Assembly: GCA_016281315.1 (NCBI GenBank)
Contig: JAEEIJ010000017.1
Coordinates: 1-58,604, forward strand
DNA length: 58,604 bases
Origin: Bacteroidales bacterium
GTDB taxonomy: Bacteria > Bacteroidota > Bacteroidia > Bacteroidales > UBA932
Reading direction: 5' to 3'
The notes under the pieces were generated by a model that was not told where the DNA came from, searched no databases, and saw only the letters and a list, made by a program, of their open reading frames with translations. This document shows, in pieces, positions 17,996 through 25,059 of this stretch (position 1 is its first letter; every line of letters begins with the position of its first letter). The translations under genes and the position numbers were made by a program.

Positions 17996-20308
17996 TCAAT
18001 TAAGCACCTTTACCAATATAACGCCGTGCGAAGGGATGCTGACGGTCACCGGGCACTCCTTCTGCCGCCAAAGGTCGCGGCAGGACTGGATTCCCGCCAG
18101 TCCGGCATCCTTCAGTTTTTCAAGTACGTTCACTTCCACGGCCTTTTCTCCCATATTGAAAATACCTGCCGCGTGGGTGCCGTCGCTGAGCGGACGGCCC
18201 CAGACCTGCAGGGTATCATCTTCCCAGAGGAGACCCGCCTGCTTTCCCAGCGGATCCTGGTCCACGGCAATCACTTCGTTGTTGCAGAGCAGATTCAGCG
18301 TGAATGCATCGATGGCCGAGAGATCACCGCCGATAATCAGCGGCGCAGCAAGCAGGGCCCACAGCGACACGTGGGCATACTGCTCGTCCGGGGTAAGGCG
18401 GGTGTCCCTGAGCCCTTCTCCCCAGCCCACTTTTCCCACTACCAGCATATCCGGGTCGTTCCAGTGGCCCGGGCCGGAATAACCCACGGCCGGACGCTGC
18501 TTGACGAAGCCGATCCGCACGACCCGCTCCCATTTGTCCGTCAAGTCGCCCGTTGTCCGCCAGAGGTTGCCGCCCACGGCTTCGCCCCAGGTCCAGACCT
18601 CTTCAAGGCCGTACTGGCAGATGGAATAGACGATGTCCCGGGACTGGGCGGCAAGCGCCGCTTTCATCACGAGGTAAGGCTTCATATGGTCCTCCCGGCC
18701 CGGCGAAGGCATTTCTTTCAGGATGGACCTGTAGCCGCACAGGTCATATTTCAGATAGTCCACGCCCCAGGAGGCCCAGGTATCTGCGTCCGTCTTTTCG
18801 TGCCCCAGGGAACCCAGATGGCCGCCGCAGGTGCGGTCGCCCGGGGAGGAATAGATCCCGAGTTTCAGGCCATTGGAATGCAGCCAGTCTCCCAGCGCCG
18901 CGATGTCCGGGAAGCGGTCGTTCGGCAGCAGCAATCCATCTTCGCTGCGTTCGGAGCCCTCCCAGGCGTCATCTATATTGACATAGCTGTATCCGTAATC
19001 GGCCAGACCGCTTTCGATGAGCGCCCTCGCAGACGCAACCACCTTTTCCTGGGAGACTTCGAGTCCCCAGCAATTCCAGCTGTTCCAGCCCATCGGCGGG
19101 GTGAGGGCGATCGTGTCGCCCACCTTGAGGGTCATTCGGCCCTCCCCTTTTCCGGCCTTGTTCCGGGCTTTCCATTTGATGGAATACTCCCCTGCCTTTG
19201 CCACGGAGCCGCTGACGACACCGCTGCCGCGGTCCAGCTTCAGGCCCTTCGGAAGCCCGCAGGCCTTGAATTTCATCGGCCGCTCCCCGGAGAAGGGCAG
19301 ACGGAAGTAGATGGGATGTCCCGGCCTCGCGCCCAGCACCGCCGGACCGTTATAGCGCGGATTCGCGGGGGCCTTGGGCGTAAGGCAGTATTTTTCCGGC
19401 GCCAGGGAAAGGCGCATCAGCACGGGATAATGGTCGGAAATATAGGTCACCTCCGGATCATACACGGCATCGTCCACCCGGTATTCCATCGGCTTCCCGG
19501 CCCCGTAGAAGATATAGTCGATGATTCCGGCCGATTTCTCCTTCCCCCAGAAGTGGAAGGTCTTGCGGGAAGTGGACTCCGTTTCCGGACAGGTCAGGCG
19601 CGCGTCGTTGAACCAGGTCGCGAGCGTCCGGATGGCCGATTCCTCCGGGGAATTGTTCAGGTCCCCCACGAGGAAAACCGGCGCGTTCTTGAACTCCTGC
19701 CGTTTGAATCCGGTAAGCCGTTCCATCTCGCTCAGCAGCGTTTCCACTTCCTGGTCCGGCAGGGCGGGATTCTCCTTCACCGACCAGCTGATATGGGCCG
19801 AGAAAAACCATAGTTTCTTCCCGGATTTATCTTCCAGATGGGCCCAGGACGTAATGATGGGGCTGTTCTGTCCCTTGCGGACGGAAGCCGTATCGCCGGG
19901 TGTTTCGCTCAGCCAGAAGCATCCGTTCCCCAGCAGTTTGAACCGGTCCTTCCGGAACATAACGCCCACCGACTCGTCGGAAGTGCGTACCATCGGCCCG
20001 CCGCTCAGGCGCCCGGGGCAATAGATGAACCAATCCTCTCCGAAATCCTCTTCCAGGTTCGCCGCCTGCGTCCGCCTTACCTCCTGCAGGCCGATGACGT
20101 CCAGCGGATTCTGGCCGAAGAAAGCCTTCACCGCGCTCCGCCGCACCCGCCACGGCTGCCCGCCGAACTTGTAGTCATAGTCCGGACGGTTGTCGTCCAG
20201 GAAACGGACGTTGAAGCTTCCCACCAGCAGCTCGTCCGCCCCGGACTGGCAATAGCCCGTCCGGGGAATCAACGCCAGCAGCGCCAATATGAAGACTATT
20301 CTTTTCAT
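17996..20308 (-). CDS. Secreted fusion: EEP phosphodiesterase + GH27 alpha-galactosidase
   Basis: 770 aa with a signal peptide (MKRIVFILALLALIPRTGYCQ). Residues about 25-300 form an EEP domain: GSFNVRFLD, GLQEVR, GDLNNSPEES, HFWGKEKSAG, IDYIFYG (Tyr in place of the common His) and SDHYPVLM. About 320-400 is a small Ig-like linker. About 405-770 is a GH27 enzyme: PPMGWNSWNCWG, YVNIDDAWEG, nucleophile Asp in YLKYDLCGY, acid/base Asp in WRTTGDLTDKW, and WNDPDMLVVG. Both halves look active. It presumably removes alpha-galactose and cleaves a phosphoester on the same polymer. Start at 20308 fits the promoter 5 nt upstream and the signal peptide. Confidence 0.9.
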   Translation of the reverse strand: MKRIVFILALLALIPRTGYCQSGADELLVGSFNVRFLDDNRPDYDYKFGGQPWRVRRSAVKAFFGQNPLDVIGLQEVRRTQAANLEEDFGEDWFIYCPGRLSGGPMVRTSDESVGVMFRKDRFKLLGNGCFWLSETPGDTASVRKGQNSPIITSWAHLEDKSGKKLWFFSAHISWSVKENPALPDQEVETLLSEMERLTGFKRQEFKNAPVFLVGDLNNSPEESAIRTLATWFNDARLTCPETESTSRKTFHFWGKEKSAGIIDYIFYGAGKPMEYRVDDAVYDPEVTYISDHYPVLMRLSLAPEKYCLTPKAPANPRYNGPAVLGARPGHPIYFRLPFSGERPMKFKACGLPKGLKLDRGSGVVSGSVAKAGEYSIKWKARNKAGKGEGRMTLKVGDTIALTPPMGWNSWNCWGLEVSQEKVVASARALIESGLADYGYSYVNIDDAWEGSERSEDGLLLPNDRFPDIAALGDWLHSNGLKLGIYSSPGDRTCGGHLGSLGHEKTDADTWASWGVDYLKYDLCGYRSILKEMPSPGREDHMKPYLVMKAALAAQSRDIVYSICQYGLEEVWTWGEAVGGNLWRTTGDLTDKWERVVRIGFVKQRPAVGYSGPGHWNDPDMLVVGKVGWGEGLRDTRLTPDEQYAHVSLWALLAAPLIIGGDLSAIDAFTLNLLCNNEVIAVDQDPLGKQAGLLWEDDTLQVWGRPLSDGTHAAGIFNMGEKAVEVNVLEKLKDAGLAGIQSCRDLWRQKECPVTVSIPSHGVILVKVLN

Positions 20309-20313
20309 ACTTT

Positions 20314-20345
20314 CAAATATAGTCCCTAATTTTTTATTACACAAA
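20314..20345 (-). promoter_or_regulatory. Bacteroidota promoter for the EEP-GH27/HTCS operon
   Basis: TATATTTG (20314-20321) with TTTG (20342-20345) exactly 20 bp upstream is a full match to the Bacteroidota sigma-ABfr consensus. Only 5 nt separate the -7 box from the ATG, so the transcript would be leaderless or nearly so. Confidence 0.8.
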
Positions 20346-20369
20346 TCTGTGTAAGACAATCTTGTGTTG

Positions 20370-20406
20370 AAAAAAGCGGCCCGGACTGGAGGGACCGGAC
20401 CGCTTT
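20370..20406 (-). terminator. Intrinsic terminator after the beta-helix lipoprotein gene
   Basis: On the minus strand AGCGGTCCGG and CCGGGCCGCT pair as a 10-bp stem (one G-U) around a TCCCTCCAGT loop, followed by six T residues. It lies 23 nt downstream of the stop of the gene at 20429. Confidence 0.85.
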
Positions 20407-20428
20407 AATTACGTGTGCTAGCTTCGGA

Positions 20429-23116
20429 TTAGTTCTGGTAGCAGCCGGGCCAGGAGGTGGCGCCGCGGTTGTTGCCGTTGATATCCTTGCCCAGCGCGCC
20501 GATGGAGTTCAGCCAGGCATAGAAGTCGGCGTCGGCGCTCTGGATTTCGGTGTTCACGTCGGCCGTTGCAGCCAGCATATTGCTGTTGGTGCCGGTGAGC
20601 GTACCGTTCCAGGTCCAGGGAGCGCTCCAGCCGCCGAAGCAGCTGCTGTCGGCCCAGTAATCAGCACCGAAACCAGTGGTGTTGGTCCAGTGGGTATCGC
20701 TGTCAAGACCCGGAGACACTTTGCAATAATAGGCAGGGACATCATACGCTGCTTTGCAGCCGACAGATTTGCCGTCGGAGTAGTTCGAGCAGATAATGCT
20801 GTTGATAAAGCGAACGGTACAATCTGCATCAAGCCTGATAACGCCATTCTTGCTCTTTAACTGATCCGTGCTTTCAGGACGGCGGACCTGGTCACCTATG
20901 ATGCTGCTGTTGGACAGAATGAGTTTGCTGCCGGCATTACCCATACAAATCCAATAAATACTTCCATCATCCACACTACGCGAAGCAAAGTTATCATGCA
21001 TGGAGCAGTTGTTCATGCCTATTGTGGCACTGGCCCATACAGTCATTACCTGTCCGCTTTTACCACCCTGCTCGTTACCTGAGCTGTAACCGCGTCCGGA
21101 GGAGTTGTTCTTGAACTCGCAGGCATTGAAATAGAATTTAGTGCCTCCGTTGCGGCAGTTGATGATGGCAGCGCAACTATTGTTAGACTGGGAACTACGG
21201 CAAGACCAGTTGTTGTCAAACACACAGTGGTCGAAACGGGCGCAGTCTCCGCTGGTAGTCAATCTGATGATACCTCCGGCGTTTGTGTCGTTCCCGACAA
21301 AACTATAGTTTTCTTTGAAGAGCACATTTGTACAGTCAACTGAACCTTTGGCCACACAAATGGCGCCGCCGGCATAATTAGAACCAACCCCGTCGGCATG
21401 ATTCCCCTGGAATTTACCACCGGTGAACGACACATTCACATCAGAGGAATTAATACCTATCGCGCCACCCCTCCAGTCAGCCGCGTTGTTAACGAAGTCG
21501 CAATCCGTAAAGGTATAGGTTCCAGCGCCTTCAAGCCAGGCTGCGGCACCGCTATCATCATCCGCATGATTGTCGTGGAAGTTAACTCTGGTGAAGGATA
21601 CGGTATTTGCGTTCACACCATAGATAGTGCACTTGTTACCACCTGAAATATCACAGTCTTCCATGGTTACTACACCATTAGTGTTAGTAATATGAAGAGC
21701 ATTGCCATCACCAGAATTATTGGCAAACGTACATCCGCTGACAGTTACTGTTGCTTCTTCTACGTGGAGCGACGCTCCGCCCGAGGATGAACTGTTGTTT
21801 GTAAACTCGCAGTCTGTGATTGTTATAGTACCTTTGATAAGGTTGACGGCGCCGCTTTGACCGCTGGTCTTATTATTATCGAAAACGCAATCCTCCAAAT
21901 TCAGTTTTGCGCCGGAATTGTTAACACGGATGGCTGCACGGTTGGAATTACCGTCGGTACCAGTAAATTTGACGTTCTTGACCGTTAGATTGCAATTGGA
22001 CTTGGGCCACAGTGTGCCGGCAGCATCGCCGGTGCTACCGACGAAGGTCGTAATGTCAGAACCTGACGTGGTTCCTTCAATTGTGAAAGCGACTTCGCCG
22101 TGACCTGAGAAATCGGGCTGGAGATAATCTCCAAAGGAGAATGATTCTGCAGAGAAGTGGATGGTCGAGCCATTCAGGAGGAAGTGGTTATTTGAGTCCT
22201 CAATAAAAGCCTTGAAAGTGGCGGGATCCATAGCGTGTGTCCAGCTCTGGCCGCTCTTGGCACCGGCGCCGGAAGGGGTGACATAGTACTGGCCTGCCTT
22301 AGCGTCAATATCAGGGATCCTGATAATCTGCGCCCTTGCAGTAGTGAAAGTAGCGGTCGAGGGCTTATAGAAGAACGGCGTGATTTGATCATCTCCTTTG
22401 AAGCAACCGATGCGCAGACCGTTGGGGAGCTCAACGCCAGGTAAAATGGGAATATAATAATTGCCGGGGCCCGAAACTGTCATATTGACTGTCCCTGAAG
22501 TACTGGTTGCCGCGTCGAATACAGGCTCTCCGCTGTTGTTAATGCTCACGGGGAGGTAGCCGGATATGGCTTGCGCCTCTTCCGGTGAACGCCCGCCCAT
22601 CACCTGGATTTTGGTGATGTCGCTGCCGGTCACACCCACCTTTATCAAGCAGGCTACGTTCTTGAATGCCAGCGTGGTGCTCCAGGTGTCGCCGGTCTTG
22701 ACGGCCTTGGCCACGGCGAAGTCATTCGCGGCGAAAGAACCGTCGGTGCGAGTGCCATTGAAGTGAACGTTGACGTTGCCGTTGTCATAGCTGCCGCCGG
22801 CAGAGGCGGGATAGACGGCGTAAAGTTCGGTGATTCCCTCGCCCACTTCCACGCTGAACGTGGTGCTGGCGCCGGAAGTGGAGGCCGCCGCCGTGGTGGA
22901 ACCGCCTTCCCAGACGAACTTCACTTCGTCCCCGGCCACCCAGGTGACCACTTCGTCATTGGCGTCAATGACCGTCTTCCCGGGAGCGCCGGCCGTAAAT
23001 ACGATAGCATTGGGATTGTCCGGGACCACGGGTTTGTCTTCCGGACCGGTTTCTTTCTTGCAGGCGAAGGAAACCAACGCCAGTGCAACTAAGGTGAATA
23101 TCTTTGCGTTTCTCAT
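20429..23116 (-). CDS. Surface lipoprotein: fimbrillin-like domain + parallel beta-helix
   Basis: 895 aa with lipobox SFAC. The N-terminal part (about 30-270) resembles fimbrillin-like domains: DEVVTWVAGDEVKFVW and ELYAVYPAS. From about 330 to 790 it is made of beta-helix coils of the type CVFDNNKTSGQSGA, CEFTNNSSSSGGAS, CTFANNSGDGNA and CDFVNNAADWRGGA, with regular Asn/Gly turns. Such helices are used by polysaccharide lyases, hydrolases and adhesins; I see no catalytic signature. ATG at 23116 starts the lipoprotein signal. It is less GC-rich than its neighbours. Two small peptide genes precede it on the same strand and a terminator follows. Confidence 0.75.
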   Translation of the reverse strand: MRNAKIFTLVALALVSFACKKETGPEDKPVVPDNPNAIVFTAGAPGKTVIDANDEVVTWVAGDEVKFVWEGGSTTAAASTSGASTTFSVEVGEGITELYAVYPASAGGSYDNGNVNVHFNGTRTDGSFAANDFAVAKAVKTGDTWSTTLAFKNVACLIKVGVTGSDITKIQVMGGRSPEEAQAISGYLPVSINNSGEPVFDAATSTSGTVNMTVSGPGNYYIPILPGVELPNGLRIGCFKGDDQITPFFYKPSTATFTTARAQIIRIPDIDAKAGQYYVTPSGAGAKSGQSWTHAMDPATFKAFIEDSNNHFLLNGSTIHFSAESFSFGDYLQPDFSGHGEVAFTIEGTTSGSDITTFVGSTGDAAGTLWPKSNCNLTVKNVKFTGTDGNSNRAAIRVNNSGAKLNLEDCVFDNNKTSGQSGAVNLIKGTITITDCEFTNNSSSSGGASLHVEEATVTVSGCTFANNSGDGNALHITNTNGVVTMEDCDISGGNKCTIYGVNANTVSFTRVNFHDNHADDDSGAAAWLEGAGTYTFTDCDFVNNAADWRGGAIGINSSDVNVSFTGGKFQGNHADGVGSNYAGGAICVAKGSVDCTNVLFKENYSFVGNDTNAGGIIRLTTSGDCARFDHCVFDNNWSCRSSQSNNSCAAIINCRNGGTKFYFNACEFKNNSSGRGYSSGNEQGGKSGQVMTVWASATIGMNNCSMHDNFASRSVDDGSIYWICMGNAGSKLILSNSSIIGDQVRRPESTDQLKSKNGVIRLDADCTVRFINSIICSNYSDGKSVGCKAAYDVPAYYCKVSPGLDSDTHWTNTTGFGADYWADSSCFGGWSAPWTWNGTLTGTNSNMLAATADVNTEIQSADADFYAWLNSIGALGKDINGNNRGATSWPGCYQN

Positions 23117-23143
23117 AATTGGAACTGTTTTAGTCAAATAATT

Positions 23144-23287
23144 CTACGGCTCAGCAAATAAATCAATGAGGGTATAGTTTTCGCGTTGCGCCTGGGGGGA
23201 TTGCGTGTTTAAACACTCAGCGGTGAAAGTAATCTCCTCCACAGCCGGAGGGCTATAACGGCCCTTTAGCGTATCCGGTTTCATCAT
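23144..23287 (-). CDS. Small peptide (47 aa), Tyr-x-Pro-Pro type
   Basis: 47 codons, starting MMKPDTLKGRYSPPAVEEI, then TFTAECLNTQS and a C-terminal LIDLFAEP; no signal peptide. It shares Tyr-x-Pro-Pro-x-x-Glu-Glu-Ile with the adjacent upstream frame (23293-23451) and ends in a similar Leu/Phe-rich acidic tail (LIDLF versus FDLFDDL). It lies 27 nt upstream of the beta-helix lipoprotein start and 5 nt downstream of the other small frame. The repeated family and tight spacing argue that it is real. Function unknown. Confidence 0.65.
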   Translation of the reverse strand: MMKPDTLKGRYSPPAVEEITFTAECLNTQSPQAQRENYTLIDLFAEP

Positions 23288-23292
23288 AGCGG

Positions 23293-23451
23293 TTAAAGAA
23301 TGTACAAATCGTCAAACAAATCGAAGGACCCGAAGTTCTCCATCGAGGCCGTCCCGTCATAGGAAGACCCCGTGCACACTTTCTGGGCCATCAGGCATAT
23401 TTCCTCCGTCTTCGGAGGGTCGTAAAAAGAACGTGTTTTCAATGTGGTCAT
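23293..23451 (-). CDS. Small peptide (52 aa), Tyr-x-Pro-Pro type
   Basis: 52 codons from the ATG at 23451, with RSFYDPPKTEEICLMAQ, KVCTGSS and a tail FGSFDLFDDLYIL; no signal peptide. It is the first gene of a three-gene unit with the small frame at 23144 and the beta-helix lipoprotein. A near-consensus -7 box (GACTTTTG, 23473-23480) lies about 21 nt before the ATG. An earlier in-frame start at 23475 exists but would overlap that box. Function unknown. Confidence 0.6.
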   Translation of the reverse strand: MTTLKTRSFYDPPKTEEICLMAQKVCTGSSYDGTASMENFGSFDLFDDLYIL

Positions 23452-23566
23452 AGCTTCGTAATACTTGCTTTGCAAAAGTCACCATTCCTGTTAATTATTA
23501 TTGCAATGATTTTTCCTTTGTTTGCGTCTATTCTTCCTGCCGGTTGTGAATTCCCCGACGATTTGC

Positions 23567-23574
23567 TATTTTCG
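23567..23574 (+). promoter_or_regulatory. -7 promoter box before the GH63-like gene
   Basis: TATTTTCG matches 7 of 8 positions of TAnnTTTG. It ends 6 nt before the ATG at 23581. A TTG-type sequence lies about 20 bp upstream. This also argues against the longer in-frame start at 23470. Confidence 0.5.
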
Positions 23575-23580
23575 CGTTGT

Positions 23581-25059
23581 ATGAAAAAACTGCTGTCTGT
23601 CGCCGCTCTCCTCGCGGCACTTCTCACCGGGCGGGCTCAGGACCACGCCGGGATTCCCACCCCCGTCTTTGACGCCAAACCGGAGTATATAGACCTGTAC
23701 TGGACGGCCTGGGAGCAGGCCCGGGACCATATCAAATACCAGCCGGGCCTGGTACAGCCCCGGTATATGGACGAAGGCTTCCGGGACGAGGCCATCTGGA
23801 TCTGGGACTCGGAGTTTATGGTCCTGTTCTGCAAGTACGCCCCCAAACTCTACCCCGGCATCGAAACCCTGGACAACTTCTACTATACGCTCCACGAGAA
23901 CAAGGGTTCTTCCCTCAGCGTCTGGCATCCCGACAATCCGCCCTTCTTCGCCTGGGTGGAGAGCGAATACCATCACTTCACCGGAGACGACGCCCACATC
24001 CGGGAACTCATCTGCGACAAGCGGTTTCTCCAAAAGCACTTCCAGCTGTTCAACACGATGACCCACGAGACCGTCTTCCCCTTCCCCATCAGCAACGACG
24101 GGGTCCGCATCCGCTACAAGGGAATCGGCTATGAGTGGCAGAGCTGGCAGAGCGGGATGGACAACACGCCGCGAAAAAGGGCGATGCCGATGCTGTGGGT
24201 GGACGCCATCTCGCAGCAGGCTTTATCGGCCCTCTACATCTCCCGGCTGGCCGATCTGGCGGGGGACAAGGCCGCCCAGAAGGAGTACAAGGCCAAATAC
24301 AAGGAGCTGAAGAAAACGGTGAACAAATACTACTGGGATAAGGAAGACGGCTGCTACTACGACATCCGGGAGCCCGACCTTTCCAAAACCCGCATCCTCA
24401 CCCCAGCCTCCTTCTGGGCGATGCTGGCGGAGATTCCTTCCCGCCGGCAGGCCCGCGCGATGGTGGAATTCGCCCTGAAGGACGACAAACTGGGCGGGAT
24501 GGTGCCGTGGGTCTCCGTGGCCCGGGACGACGAGCAGTTCGACCCGGACGGCGACTACTGGCGCGGCTCCGTCTGGCTTCCCACGGCCTATATGGGCATC
24601 AAAGCGCTGGAAAAGTACGGGTTCTTCGACCTGGCCGACAAGAACGCCGAGGCCATCCTCGAGCATATGTGGCGCACCTACGCCGAGTACGAGCCCCACA
24701 CCATCTGGGAGTGCTACAGCCCCACCCGTCCCCGGCCCGCCTCGAAAAACAGCAGCAAGCTCCATATCAAGGAAGTCAAGGCCGATTTCTGCGGATGGTC
24801 GGCCCTGGGCCCCATCTCCTTATTCATCGAGAACGTGCTGGGATTCTGGTACGTGGACGCCCGCAGCGCCACCGTCAAATGGAATCTGCACCAAAGCTGC
24901 CGCCACGGCATCCGGAACCTCTCCTTCGGGGACATCACCACCGACATCCTCTATGAGGACGGAAAGGTGACGGTGATCTCCAACAAGCCCTACCGGCTCC
25001 AGATCAACGGCAAGTGCCGCTCCGTCAAAGCCGGCGAGAACGTCTTCCGCGTCAAATAA
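23581..25059 (+). CDS. Secreted GH63/trehalase-like (MGH1-type) glycosidase
   Basis: 492 aa with a signal peptide ending GRAQ. The body looks like an (alpha/alpha)6 toroid of the GH63/GH37 or mannosylglycerate-hydrolase (MGH1) type: IWIWDSEFM, WQSGMDNTPRKRAMPMLWVDAISQQALSALYI, PASFWAMLAEI, GDYWRGSVWLPTAYMG and HTIWECYSPTRPRP with a Glu typical of the catalytic region. C-terminal FCGWSALGPISL and a short beta-domain close it. Members act on alpha-linked glucose, mannose or mannosyl-glycerate; specificity is not readable. It is convergent with the phosphodiesterase gene, with adjacent stop codons. It probably trims periplasmic oligosaccharides. Confidence 0.75.
   Translation: MKKLLSVAALLAALLTGRAQDHAGIPTPVFDAKPEYIDLYWTAWEQARDHIKYQPGLVQPRYMDEGFRDEAIWIWDSEFMVLFCKYAPKLYPGIETLDNFYYTLHENKGSSLSVWHPDNPPFFAWVESEYHHFTGDDAHIRELICDKRFLQKHFQLFNTMTHETVFPFPISNDGVRIRYKGIGYEWQSWQSGMDNTPRKRAMPMLWVDAISQQALSALYISRLADLAGDKAAQKEYKAKYKELKKTVNKYYWDKEDGCYYDIREPDLSKTRILTPASFWAMLAEIPSRRQARAMVEFALKDDKLGGMVPWVSVARDDEQFDPDGDYWRGSVWLPTAYMGIKALEKYGFFDLADKNAEAILEHMWRTYAEYEPHTIWECYSPTRPRPASKNSSKLHIKEVKADFCGWSALGPISLFIENVLGFWYVDARSATVKWNLHQSCRHGIRNLSFGDITTDILYEDGKVTVISNKPYRLQINGKCRSVKAGENVFRVK

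Noticed and set aside
16128..18482. Long plus-strand frame across the HTCS/EEP-GH27 border
   Set aside because: It crosses two well-supported minus-strand genes and has no promoter or domain signature.
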